Origin: Nitrospira sp. | Lineage (GTDB): Bacteria > Nitrospirota > Nitrospiria > Nitrospirales > Nitrospiraceae | Assembly: GCA_024331045.1 (NCBI GenBank) | Contig: JANDJC010000006.1 | Span: 1 to 64,000, forward strand | DNA: 64,000 bases | Reading direction: 5' to 3' | In this document: piece after piece, positions 27,156 through 37,700 of the stretch | How positions within the stretch are numbered: the stretch's first letter is position 1 | Layout: each line of letters opens with the position of its first letter | Position numbers and translations under genes: made by a program | Notes under the pieces: model-generated | The model's database searches: none | Seen by the model: the letters and a program-made list of their open reading frames with translations, nothing else | What the model was told of the DNA's origin: nothing

Positions 27156-28604
27156 ATGAGTGACGGGAACAACAGAGGTGCTTCCATGTCCAGGTCCAAA
27201 CACGAGGTGCCGCCGATGGGACGGCTCCGACCTCTCTCGATCACCATCGCATCTCTGCGCATGATGGTTATTAGCGGGGTCTTGCGGCGTGCCGATCGCA
27301 ACCCTCCCCTGTTGCCGGGGCGCGGACACGAAGGAACCCTGGACCGTCCTCCTATGGCTCTGTCACCTGAACCGATGGCCGAAAAGGGGTGGCTTTCGCG
27401 CATTTGGATTCGCCGGAGGCAAACCCAGGCGACCTGTTCGCGGCCGGCTGGCGGCCTGCGCCGCTCGAGGACGGTGCTGTCGCGCGTTGTCGTGTGGATG
27501 ACGGTGATCGGCTCATTGCTCTGGCCGCTTCCGGCCACCGCCGTGCGGATCAAGGACATCGGCTCTATCGAGGGAGTGCGGGACAATCAGTTGATCGGCT
27601 ACGGGCTGGTGGTCGGATTGGACCGAACGGGCGATCAGGTGATTGGTGGGCAGTTCACCATTCAGGCGATGATGTCGATGTTGAACAAAATGGGGGTCAA
27701 TCTGGTCATTGATCCGATTCAGTTGTTGACCAGGAACATCGCCTCCGTGATGGTGACCGCCAAATTGCCGCCGTTTGCGAAGCCCGGCATGACGCTCGAT
27801 GCGGTCGTCTCATCGATGGCCAATGCCAAAAGCCTACAGGGCGGCACGTTGTTGCTGACCCCTCTTAAGGCGGCGAATCAGCAGGTGTATGCGGTAGCGC
27901 AGGGACCAGTGTCGATCGGCGGGTTTCTCGGTGGGACCGGCGGGGCAGGGGGGGCAACGGTGATAAAGAATCATCAGGTCACCGGTATTGTGCCAGGGGG
28001 GGCCATCATCGAGAAGGAGGCGGTGGTCGATATCGATTCGTGGGAAACGGTGTCGGTGTTGCTCCGACAGCCGGATTTCACGACCGCGGCTCGGGTGGCG
28101 GAGGCGATTGGAGGGGCCTTCGGCAAGGGCAGCGCCGTGGCCGTCAATGCGGGGCAGGTGAGGGCCTCGGTTCCTCCGGAATTCCATGGGCGAGTGGTGG
28201 AGTACATTGCTTCAATAGAAGGACTCGACGTGGCCGTCGATGCGGCGGCGAAAGTCGTCGTCAACGAACGGACCGGCACGGTGGTGTTGGGAGAACATGT
28301 TCGGATTGCGACCTGCGCCATTTCCCATGGGAACCTGACGATTTCCGTCAAAAACACGTTACATGTCTCGCAACCGCCCGCCCCGGTGGTCGGCTCGACG
28401 GGTGGACAAACGGTCGTCACACCGGATGTCCAGACCGAGGTGAAGGAACAGGAGTCGCGGTTGATGGTCGTGGACCAGGCAGTGACGTTGGGCGACGTAG
28501 TTCGCGCGCTGAACGCCGTGGGAGTGACTCCGCGGGACCTGGTCGCCATTTTATCGGCCTTGCAATCGGCTGGATCGCTGCAGGCCAAGTTGGAGATCAT
28601 GTGA
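27156..28604 (+). CDS. flgI: Flagellar P-ring protein FlgI (start uncertain; signal peptide begins around codon 107)
   Basis: VRIKDIGSIEGVRDNQLIGYGLVVGLDRTGDQ...; C-term VDQAVTLGDVVRALNAVGVTPRDLVAILSALQSAGSLQAKLEIM. Confidence 0.93.
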   Translation: MSDGNNRGASMSRSKHEVPPMGRLRPLSITIASLRMMVISGVLRRADRNPPLLPGRGHEGTLDRPPMALSPEPMAEKGWLSRIWIRRRQTQATCSRPAGGLRRSRTVLSRVVVWMTVIGSLLWPLPATAVRIKDIGSIEGVRDNQLIGYGLVVGLDRTGDQVIGGQFTIQAMMSMLNKMGVNLVIDPIQLLTRNIASVMVTAKLPPFAKPGMTLDAVVSSMANAKSLQGGTLLLTPLKAANQQVYAVAQGPVSIGGFLGGTGGAGGATVIKNHQVTGIVPGGAIIEKEAVVDIDSWETVSVLLRQPDFTTAARVAEAIGGAFGKGSAVAVNAGQVRASVPPEFHGRVVEYIASIEGLDVAVDAAAKVVVNERTGTVVLGEHVRIATCAISHGNLTISVKNTLHVSQPPAPVVGSTGGQTVVTPDVQTEVKEQESRLMVVDQAVTLGDVVRALNAVGVTPRDLVAILSALQSAGSLQAKLEIM

Positions 28605-28626
28605 CGGAGGCGAAAGGCGGTGCACG

Positions 28627-29040
28627 ATGATCGAGCGATTGAATGGAAGGGAGAGCGGTCTGCTGTCGTCACGAACGATGGTGCCCGATCTGTGGCTGGA
28701 GCGGGGATCGTTTCAAACCGTCGGCTTGACAAGGCAAGCTCAAGCCGGTCATGGCATTGATCCTCAAGAGGAAGAGCGTCGGCGATTGGTGGAGGCAGGC
28801 CGAGCGTTTGAGGCGTATTTTATCTCCTATCTGTTCAAGGTCATGAGGGAAACCATCCCCCAGGGAGCCATAGCCGACAGGGAGGGAGCCTATCTGCATT
28901 TCTTCTCCGATGAAGAGATTGGAAGGCGGGCTGCGGAAGCAGGCGGCATTGGCCTGGCTCGTCTGTTCGAGACCTACGCCGAGCAGCAGAGATTGGTGAG
29001 GGCTGGAGCGGCTCAAGTTTTGGCCCCTCATAACCGATAA
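28627..29040 (+). CDS. flgJ: FlgJ-type rod-binding protein (no muramidase domain)
   Basis: EAGRAFEAYFISYLFKVMRETIP...EGAYLHFFSDEEIGRRAAEAGGIGLARLFETY; after flgI. Confidence 0.85.
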   Translation: MIERLNGRESGLLSSRTMVPDLWLERGSFQTVGLTRQAQAGHGIDPQEEERRRLVEAGRAFEAYFISYLFKVMRETIPQGAIADREGAYLHFFSDEEIGRRAAEAGGIGLARLFETYAEQQRLVRAGAAQVLAPHNR

Positions 29041-29124
29041 AACAATGGCAAGAAAGAAAGGACTCGCCCTGCTGCAGAGGGAAGACCGTGGGAAGGAGAG
29101 AGCGGGAAGCGAAGGAGTATCCAT

Positions 29125-29430
29125 ATGCACATATCGGGAAACGGGAAAGCCGATCATCTAGCGAGGCTGCTCTTTGGAGTGCAGGACGTCGATGGGCTAG
29201 GGGGGAAATCCCAGACTGTCCCGCGGGAGCCGGCGACGGATCAGGTTCAGATCTCCGAACGGGCTAAAGAGCTCCAGCGGATGCTGGCCATGGTCGAGCA
29301 GCCGGATCCGGCCAGGCTGGAGCGCATCAATCGAATCAGACAGGAAATTGAGAACGGCACGTACGACGTGAGTGGGCGGAAGGTGGGTGATGCGTTGATC
29401 AAGTATGTGCTGACCGACACCATACTCTGA
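29125..29430 (+). CDS. flgM: Anti-sigma-28 factor FlgM
   Basis: VQISERAKELQRMLAMVEQ...RLERINRIRQEIENGTYDVSGRKVGDALIKY. Confidence 0.9.
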   Translation: MHISGNGKADHLARLLFGVQDVDGLGGKSQTVPREPATDQVQISERAKELQRMLAMVEQPDPARLERINRIRQEIENGTYDVSGRKVGDALIKYVLTDTIL

Positions 29431-29525
29431 TTTCGTTTGATCGTCCCGTTGGAATCGGAACGAAGACGCAGAGAGGCCGTGTGACGGGTGGTTCCACCGT
29501 CCAGGCCGTTCCGCAAGAAGCCTTC

Positions 29526-30035
29526 ATGAACACACCGTCTCATACGCTGGCGGAAGCCAATCTGTTGCGACTGATCAGTGAACAAGAAGCCGTTTGTCGG
29601 ACGTTGCTCCAAACGATTCACGAGGAGCGACAGGCGATTCGGAGCTTGGACCTTGAGCGATTGCACACCGTGAATGCCAAACGGCTGACGTTGCTAGAGT
29701 TCCTCCAACGGCTGAGCCGAGAGGCGAACGAAACGGCGCGAACCCTTTTACCCCAGCAAGGGGATGATGCTCCGGCGTCTCTGCACGCTGTGGGAGAGCA
29801 GCTTGGGTATGAAACGGCGGCGGCCGTTCGAGTGCGATACGACTCGTTACATCGAACGGCTCAGGCAGTTCGCGAGGAATTGAAGAGGAACGGCTCCTTG
29901 GTCGAGGCCATTCGCTTGTTACTCGATCAAACCCTGTCGGCCGCAAGCTTGGTGTCGTCGGGACCAGACGGCTATGGAAGCGACGGCCGGCGTACATCCG
30001 TGTCAGCGCACGGTCTTCTATCGCAGCAGGGGTAA
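29526..30035 (+). CDS. flgN: Flagellar export chaperone FlgN
   Basis: Helical ORF between flgM and flgK (LLRLISEQEAVCRTLLQTIHEERQAIRSLDLERLHTVNAKRLTLLEFLQRL); start ATG 29526 or GTG 29481. Confidence 0.8.
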   Translation: MNTPSHTLAEANLLRLISEQEAVCRTLLQTIHEERQAIRSLDLERLHTVNAKRLTLLEFLQRLSREANETARTLLPQQGDDAPASLHAVGEQLGYETAAAVRVRYDSLHRTAQAVREELKRNGSLVEAIRLLLDQTLSAASLVSSGPDGYGSDGRRTSVSAHGLLSQQG

Positions 30036-30037
30036 CC

Positions 30038-32065
30038 ATGACGGGTGGCATCGGTTCTCTTTTTGAGATTGCCAAAAGCGCGTTGGCCACCTCGCAATTG
30101 GCATTAACCGTCACGGGCCATAACGTGGCGAACGTCAATACGCCGGGGTATTCGCGGCAGACGACTGTTTTATCCGAGCGTCCGCCGATCACTGGCCGTC
30201 CAGGAATGGTCGGCACCGGTGTGTATGTTGCCTCGATTCGCCGCTCCGTTGATCAATTTGTGGACAGGCAGGTGACGTTGTCGCGACAGAATATGGGGCG
30301 ATTGTCAGTAGCCAAGGACCTGTTGTCCCGCCTGGAGATGGTCTTTGGCGACGGTGTCACTCATGGGGTGGCGGGCGGGTTGACGGAATTTTTCCGCGCG
30401 GCCCAGGATGTCGCGACCAATCCAGGCGAGCTGGCGGCTCGGTCGGTGTGGCTGAGCAAAGCTCAACACCTGGCGTTCAGCTTCAATCAAGCCTCCTCCG
30501 ATTTCGCGGGGGAAAGACAGGCAATCAATTTCCACATTCGACAGACCATCAGTGAAATCAATAGCCTGTCGCGCAGAATCGCCGAGCTGAACGGCAAGAT
30601 TGTGACCGCCGAACTGACGGGCCAAAACGCCAACGACTTGCGAGATCAGCGGCAGCAGGCCATTAACGAATTGGCGGACAAGATCGATGTAACGACGCTG
30701 GAGCACTCTACTGGCGCCATGTCCGTATTTGTCGCGAGGGGCCAGGTGCTAGTGGACGGAGAGGTTGCGCGGGAACTGAGCGCCGTGGAGGAGCCAGGAG
30801 GCGATGGCGATGTGTCTGTTGGCTATTTGATGGGTGGCACCAGGGCGTTGAGTATCGGCGATCTGATTGCTAATGGGCGGTTGCGGAGCCTGCTCGAGGT
30901 GCGAGATTCGACCCTCGCCGATTTGCGGCGGGCGTTCGATCGCATTGCCGCGACAGTGGCGAACGCCGTGAACCAGATTCATCGCAACGGATACGGTCTC
31001 GACGGAACGACAGGGTTGGAGGTGTTCAGCACGCCGGCTGTTTCGGCTGAAGCCGCGCCGTCAAATCAAGGGACGGCCTTGGCTCAAGGGGGGGGACTCA
31101 CGGCGCCCAGTCTCTTGACCTTTCACGACTATGAAATTCGATTTTCTTCGGCGACGACTTATGCGCTCGTCGACCGAACAACTGGCTTGTCGGTTCGTGG
31201 AAATTATCTGGGCACAGCCATCACGGCTCCCTCCGTGGACGCTCCCCTTTCGATTGTGACGGGCAGCAATGATACGTTGACCGTGACGGTGGACGGGATC
31301 GCGTCGGGAACCATTACGCTTACCGGCGCCGCGTCACCTGGCCAGCCCTACACGTCTGGCGCCTCGCTCGCGTTGGAGATTCAGACTCGCATCAATGCCG
31401 ATACCACGTTGCAAGCAGCCGGAAAATCGGTCACGGTGGTGTTTGACACGACCACCAACCGGTTCGTGTTGACGTCGAACTCGACGGAGTCCTCTTCGTC
31501 AGTCGACGTGACCAGTGGCACAGCGCGGTCGTCGCTCGGTCTCCTTTCAGGGCTCAGCACTGCGGCATCGGGCTCCTACAGTGGTCCACAGACGTTCCAT
31601 TTTGATGGAATCAGCGTGGCGGTCACGGGTGTTCCCGCCTCCGGCGATGGACTGTTTGTCAATTCATACGATCACGCGGCGAGGGACATGGCTGTGGTGT
31701 TGACGGAGCCGGCGTTGGTTGCCGCCTCCTCCGTGCGTAACGGGGTGCCGGCCAACAATGCGAACATGCTGGCGTTGGCCGGACTGCAATCCCGCCCCTT
31801 TGAACATCTGGGACCAGCAACGCTAGAGGAAGCCTATCGGCGGCTTGCGGCGGATTTCGGAGTGATTGTCAACGCGACCACGCGGGAATTCGATGCCAAC
31901 GAAGTGCTTCGAGATCAAGTCAATGCGATGCGAGCTCAGGTGTCCGGCGTCTCATTGGACGAGGAGTTGGTTGCGTTGATCAAATTTCAGCGAGGGTTCG
32001 AGGCGGCGTCGCGCCTGATCCGAGTGTCCGATGAGATGGTTCAAACCATCCTGTCCCTCAAGTAA
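30038..32065 (+). CDS. flgK: Flagellar hook-associated protein 1 FlgK
   Basis: ALTVTGHNVANVNTPGYSRQTTVL; C-term VSLDEELVALIKFQRGFEAASRLIRVSDEMVQTIL. Confidence 0.96.
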   Translation: MTGGIGSLFEIAKSALATSQLALTVTGHNVANVNTPGYSRQTTVLSERPPITGRPGMVGTGVYVASIRRSVDQFVDRQVTLSRQNMGRLSVAKDLLSRLEMVFGDGVTHGVAGGLTEFFRAAQDVATNPGELAARSVWLSKAQHLAFSFNQASSDFAGERQAINFHIRQTISEINSLSRRIAELNGKIVTAELTGQNANDLRDQRQQAINELADKIDVTTLEHSTGAMSVFVARGQVLVDGEVARELSAVEEPGGDGDVSVGYLMGGTRALSIGDLIANGRLRSLLEVRDSTLADLRRAFDRIAATVANAVNQIHRNGYGLDGTTGLEVFSTPAVSAEAAPSNQGTALAQGGGLTAPSLLTFHDYEIRFSSATTYALVDRTTGLSVRGNYLGTAITAPSVDAPLSIVTGSNDTLTVTVDGIASGTITLTGAASPGQPYTSGASLALEIQTRINADTTLQAAGKSVTVVFDTTTNRFVLTSNSTESSSSVDVTSGTARSSLGLLSGLSTAASGSYSGPQTFHFDGISVAVTGVPASGDGLFVNSYDHAARDMAVVLTEPALVAASSVRNGVPANNANMLALAGLQSRPFEHLGPATLEEAYRRLAADFGVIVNATTREFDANEVLRDQVNAMRAQVSGVSLDEELVALIKFQRGFEAASRLIRVSDEMVQTILSLK

Positions 32066-32078
32066 TTGAGAGGCACCT

Positions 32079-33845
32079 ATGCGCGTCACGGAAGCGCACG
32101 TCTTTGGCCTACTGGCCAGCAATTTGCAGCGTTCTCGCGCCCGCTTGTTGGAATTCCAACAACAGGTCTCTACCGGCAAGGCGGTACGCCGACCGTCCGA
32201 TGACCCCCATGCATTTCACCGCGTGTTGCACCATCGGGTATCTCTTGCCAGCCTCGATCAGCGGCTGCGGAACATCAGCGTTGCGAAAACGCGCCTGGAT
32301 CTCTCCGATCAGACGTTGCAAGGGGTGTCGGGGACCCTGTCACGTCTTCAGCAACTGGCTGTTCAGTTTCGCAGTGATACGCATGGATTAGCGGAACGAA
32401 TTATCGGTGCCGCAGAGGTTCGAGAGCTATTTGCGCAACTCCAACTGCTGGCCAATACCGATTTGAACGGTCACCCGATTTTCACCGGTACCAGCACCCA
32501 TGGGAGGGCGACCGGTTTGCCCATTACCGAGCCAATTTCTCTGACGAATGGCAGCAACGACACGTTGATCGTGGAGATTGATGGAGTCCTGTCCGGCACC
32601 ATTGATCTGACATCAGGAACCGAGTCGCTGACGGGCAGTGAGCTGGCGAGCCGCCTCCAAAGCCGGATTAACGCCGATGCCACGTTGACCGGTGCGGGCA
32701 AGCGCGTAACGGTTACGTTCGAGGGGGATCGGTTGGTGATAGCCTCCGATTCGTACGGCTTGGCTTCACGGGTGGCGGTTGTTGGCGGTTCGAGTCGGGC
32801 AACATTGGGATTTGACGGTGGCAGTATGACGACGGGCGAGGTGCCCTTTGCGTTGACGGCGACCGTCAGCCCAGGATCAGGCAACACAGGTGGGGCGGTG
32901 GCCGGTCAGGGGACGGTGGTAGATCCCAATGCCGTGACGCTGGATGATTATGTCATCCGCTTTACGAGTGCCTCTACCTATGAGGTGTTGAATGTCACCA
33001 CTCCCGTGACCGTTTCGGCTGGTGCGGCCAATACAGGGGGCGTGCGGGTGCTGGATAGTGGCATGACCGATCCGATGTCGCTGACGTTGCATCAGTACCG
33101 GATCCAATTTACGTCGCCTACTCAGTATTCCGTGCTTGATGTGACAGCCGGCACAACAGTTTCGTCCGGTAACGTGTTTGTCTCTGGTGCGCCAATTGAA
33201 TTCGACGGCCTACGGGTCGTGCTGGCCACCAGCGGAGGAGGAGGTCCTCAGACGGGAGATCAGTTTGATATCAGCCTGACGCCCCAAATGGTGGCGGCCA
33301 ACCAACCGTACTTGTCTGGCCACCCTATCATTGTCAATGGCATCAGGTTGACGATCACCGACGGAGCGGGTACGCCGCTAGCTGGAGATCTGTTTGCCAT
33401 CGTAACCGGTGTGCAATATCAAGGTGACGACGACCTCCAGCCAATTGAGGTGGGGGCCGGCCACACTGTTCAAACAAACCTGCCGGGAAGCCGCACATTT
33501 ACTGCAAACGGCACCGATATCTTTGCCTCTGTGAAACAGTTGGTGCGTGCCTTACGGGGCAATGATCGGATGGGCATTACTGGGGCGTTGGGGGGGCTGA
33601 ACCACGGGATTTCGCATATCGGCAGCCTGATGGGCGAAGTTGGGGCATTGGCCAATCGGCTGGCAGTCGGCGCGGATCAGTTAGAAAGCGTCAAGGGGTT
33701 CTACACGGAACTGCTGTCCCGGACGGAAGATATTGACTTGGCAAAGGCTATCTCAGATCTGGTGTTGCAGCAGTATGCGGTCGAGGCCGCTGGCCGCACG
33801 TTAACCCAGGTGTTCGATAATTCGCTTCTTCGATACTTGCGATAA
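32079..33845 (+). CDS. flgL: Flagellar hook-associated protein 3 FlgL (extended)
   Basis: MRVTEAHVFGLLASNLQRSRARLLEFQQQVSTGKAVRRPSDDP; C-term EDIDLAKAISDLVLQQYAVEAAGRTLTQVFDNSLLRYL. Confidence 0.93.
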   Translation: MRVTEAHVFGLLASNLQRSRARLLEFQQQVSTGKAVRRPSDDPHAFHRVLHHRVSLASLDQRLRNISVAKTRLDLSDQTLQGVSGTLSRLQQLAVQFRSDTHGLAERIIGAAEVRELFAQLQLLANTDLNGHPIFTGTSTHGRATGLPITEPISLTNGSNDTLIVEIDGVLSGTIDLTSGTESLTGSELASRLQSRINADATLTGAGKRVTVTFEGDRLVIASDSYGLASRVAVVGGSSRATLGFDGGSMTTGEVPFALTATVSPGSGNTGGAVAGQGTVVDPNAVTLDDYVIRFTSASTYEVLNVTTPVTVSAGAANTGGVRVLDSGMTDPMSLTLHQYRIQFTSPTQYSVLDVTAGTTVSSGNVFVSGAPIEFDGLRVVLATSGGGGPQTGDQFDISLTPQMVAANQPYLSGHPIIVNGIRLTITDGAGTPLAGDLFAIVTGVQYQGDDDLQPIEVGAGHTVQTNLPGSRTFTANGTDIFASVKQLVRALRGNDRMGITGALGGLNHGISHIGSLMGEVGALANRLAVGADQLESVKGFYTELLSRTEDIDLAKAISDLVLQQYAVEAAGRTLTQVFDNSLLRYLR

Positions 33846-33909
33846 TGACGCCCGAGCGGGAACGTCTCCGGCATTTTCGCGTTGGAACAATCATTGAGGA
33901 GCAGTCACC

Positions 33910-34173
33910 ATGCTGGTTCTGACCCGCCGACGGGGAGAGGGTGTGACCATAGGGTCAGATATCAAGGTGATCGTTCTGGGGATGAGGGATGGGCAGGTGC
34001 GTTTGGGAATCGAGGCCCCGCCCCATGTCCAAGTTCATCGCGACGAAGTGTACGCACGGATTCTTCGAGAGAATCAATTGGCGGCGCAAACCGGCGTTGT
34101 GCCGGTGGAAGCCTTTCGGCCCCTCCTGCAAAGAAAGGCGAGTGAGAGACGAGGACGATGGAGCAAGCCATGA
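33910..34173 (+). CDS. csrA: Carbon storage regulator CsrA
   Basis: MLVLTRRRGEGVTIGSDIKVIVLGMRDGQVRLGIEAPPHVQVHRDEVY. Confidence 0.97.
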   Translation: MLVLTRRRGEGVTIGSDIKVIVLGMRDGQVRLGIEAPPHVQVHRDEVYARILRENQLAAQTGVVPVEAFRPLLQRKASERRGRWSKP

Positions 34174-34652
34174 AGTGTTCGTCCAGCCGGTTTGGGACAT
34201 TTGAGATTACGGAGGGACAGGTGCTGACGTTTCCGTCCGGTCTGTTGGGGTTTCCCGACCATCGGCGGTACGTGATCCTTGATCATGATACCGAAGCCCC
34301 CTTTCAGTGGCTCCAGTCTCTCGATGAAGGGGGGCTGGCGTTTGTTATTTTGGACCCCGATCTATTTCTGGGAGAAGAGTATCGCATCGAGGTTTCCGAT
34401 GAAACGTTGGCCGAAATCCACGGCAAGAGGGGCGAGCCCCTGTCCGTGGCCGTGATTTTGACGATTCCGTCAGATGATCCCCGTCGCATCACTGCCAATC
34501 TCAGAGGGCCGTTGGTGATGAATCCTCGTACCAGGCTTGGTAAGCAAGTGATCTTGTCAGAGGAATATCCCACACGCCATCCGTTGTTTCCTCTCCCGGC
34601 ACCAGCCGTTGCTGAGCCTGCAAAAGCCGTCGCCTCCCAGACCTGCTCATGA
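34170..34652 (+). CDS. fliW: Flagellar assembly factor FliW
   Basis: FGTFEITEGQVLTFPSGLLGFPDHRRYVIL...PFQWLQSLDEGGLAFVILDPDLF; overlaps csrA stop. Confidence 0.95.
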   Translation: MKCSSSRFGTFEITEGQVLTFPSGLLGFPDHRRYVILDHDTEAPFQWLQSLDEGGLAFVILDPDLFLGEEYRIEVSDETLAEIHGKRGEPLSVAVILTIPSDDPRRITANLRGPLVMNPRTRLGKQVILSEEYPTRHPLFPLPAPAVAEPAKAVASQTCS

Positions 34653-34771
34653 GAGCGGAACGACGTCGTGGAAACCCCTTGATTCAAGTAGATTCCTGGA
34701 TTTATCCCCTTCCCTTTCGGTAAGATGCCGTGGGGGCTTTTTCTCCGGACGGTTCTCACAACGGGGCGCGC

Positions 34772-37700
34772 GTGGTTTCTCGTCGAGTGACGCTGGTCGT
34801 CATCCTTGCCCTGGCCATTCTCATCGGTGCGGTCCTCGTTTTATCTTTCAAGTTTCTGACCGGCGGACAATCTCTCAAAGATCTGGTGTCGCAACAACTG
34901 GAAGCTGGGCTTGGGCGAACGGTTGATGTGAGGGACGTCAAGTTCCTCGTTTTCCCCAGCCCCCGCCTCGAATTGTCGGACCTGAGAGTCCATGAGCCAC
35001 ATTCGGATCAGGTGTTGGTAGAGGCGAAGCGAGTCACCCTGGTTGTGAGGCTGTTCCCGCTTCTCCGCCAACGCCTCGTGGGGAAACGCCTGCAGATCGA
35101 AGAGCCCACTGTGACGCTCAGGCGGAATGTCGGTGGGCAGTGGAATGTATTGGCTGCCACCGGGGCGGGAGAGTCTCAAGGCTGGCCAACGGAGGCTGGA
35201 GGAGGATTGTTCACCATTCAAGAGGTCATTCTGACTAATGGAACTTTGACGGTGATCGATGAAGTTGGGACCGGTGGGTCCCGCTCCATCACCTTCGACC
35301 ACGTGGAGGCGACCTTCCTTCTGCATCCTGATCGAGAGATTGCAGACCTGCGTGTGGCCACCGGCCAGTCCGAGGCTCCAGGATCCCTGGCCTTGTCGCT
35401 TAACGGAACGGTGAGCCTGACCGAGGAACGAGCGCCGCTGGACGACGAGAATAGCCCATCGCCATTGCCGCCCGTTCAATTCGATGGCCAGCTGGACGTT
35501 GTGCTCCTTGACGTAAAGGCGCTCACCGATTTTCTGGGATTCTTCCCTATGCCGACGTCTCCAGAGGGAACGGCCTCGTTGCACAGCACAGTACAGATAC
35601 GGCCCGGGGTGGTCGGATACGACCTGTTATTGTCCGACCTGTCGGCGAAGGTGAACGAGGTGACGTTGACCGGAAAAGCCAGCCTCTCCGGTCTCTTGAC
35701 AGGGCAGCCGGCATTTTCGTTGACCTTCAGCAGCTCGATGGTGTCGTTGTCTCAGGTGATGCAGGTTGTTCCAGCCGGATGGATTGATCCGGGACTGCCC
35801 GCGGTTCTGGCAGAGCGGCACATCCAAGGAAACGTCCAAGTCGTCAACGCGACGTTGACGGGGGCGGCCGCTGAAGGCGCACGTCTATCACTCACTGGAG
35901 TATTTCATGTGCAGGATGCTCAAGGGCTAATCGGTCGCGATCGCGTCCTGGCGAAAGACATCGCCTGTGATCTGGTAGTGGAGCCTGGACGTATCAGAGC
36001 CACCAGCGTCAGGGGGACCTATGGGGCCATGCACCTGAGTGATGGCAAGGCAATGCTCTCGTTTTTGGAGGCGGGGCCGTGGTTGGAGGTGGAAGTTTCG
36101 GGGAAAACGAGCGCAGCGCAATTGATAGAGGTGTTCACTCAAACGGTGAGGGTGGAGCTCCTCAGCCGCGTCCTGGCCGATGCTCGGGAAATCGAAGGAT
36201 CAGTCGAGCAGACGTTTCGCCTAGCCGGATTTCTAGAGCAGGGTGACGGATTATCGTTTGTGGGTGGGGAGATTGTCGCTCATGCCGTCGGCCTTACTCA
36301 TCCGTCGTTGCCGGACCGAGTGACGGGGCTTAACGGTCGGTTCGTGCTGAGCAGCCGCGAAGTCCGGCTGGAGAGAGTACGGGGACATTTGGGGGAGACA
36401 CTCGTCGAGGTGCAGGGGACAATGACGGCGGGAGAATCCGGGGCCTTGCAGGATGTGCTGATAGAGGCCAGCGGCCCGGCTGCCGAGCTCGTTCATGCCC
36501 TTGCCGGCAAGTCGCCCGGAGATGCTGTGGAGGGGCGGTTGGTCGCCAGGGCCAAGCTGTTTGGCGCTGCGACAGCCCCGCATCTGCGCGGCGTTGTGGT
36601 ATTTGACCAAGCAAAGGTGATGGTCCCGTGGTTGGGAGAAAAGCCAGTCGGCGCGCCAGCGACCATTGAATTCGAAGGAGACATCACCCAGGCCGGTGGC
36701 CTCCTCCTGAGTCAACTGGATCTGATCGCCCCCTCGCTTCATGTGCCGGCGAGGGGGCGTCTGATGATCGGGGATTCATTCAGTGCCGACATGTCGATTG
36801 CAACGGGCACGGTCTCTCTCTCGCGCTTGCCGGAATGGATCGCCAAAGGTGGCCTTGAGGCAGGCAATGCGGAAATCTCGCTTGATATCAAGGGCAAAGG
36901 AACAGATTGGAGCTCCTGGCGAGTAACGGGGTGGGTGGCCCTGACCAACGGCCTTGCGACAGTATCCGGCATGGGAGGAGGCGGCCGCGTACAGGATCTA
37001 TACGCGCGTGTCAAGTTGGTACGCAACGGCGCCGAGATCAAACGGCTGTCGTTTAAAGTCCTGGATAGTGACATCGCGCTCGAAGCCCTTGTCAAGAACT
37101 GGAGTACAAAGCCGGTGATTACCGGCAAGATCGAATCAAATAGACTTGATCTCAGCTTACTGGTTCCGAGAGGAGAACGATCGCCCCTTCGGGAATTTTT
37201 TGAAAACCTTGCGGCCACAACGCAGGCGACGCTGTCCGCGACCGTTGCCGACGGCCGCTATGAGCATCTGGCATTGGGGGCCCTGTCGGCCCGCCTCACC
37301 GTTCAGGATGGTCTGATCGACATCGATCGGATTTCAAGCGACTCGCGGATTGGACAAATCGCGGGCCGGCTCGTAGCGCAGCTTCCGCAGAAATCGCCGG
37401 CGGAGGTGGAGGTATCGTTTCGCGCCACCGGGTTCCCCGTTGAGGCGGTGCTCCGATTGACCGACCCCGAGGATGCCCATGGCGTCAGTGGTGTCGCGCG
37501 CGTGAGTGGTTCCTTAAGAGGCCATGGGCGCAATCCACACGGGATCGCGCCATCGCTCAATGGAAAGATAGAAATTCTGCTCCAAGATGGGCGCATTTTG
37601 AAATCGAACGAGCGCATTATCTGGAAGATTCTAAGTCTCTTGAATCTGCCAGCGGTGCTCCAAGGGAAGGTGGATTTGGAAAAAGAAGGCCTGCCCTACA

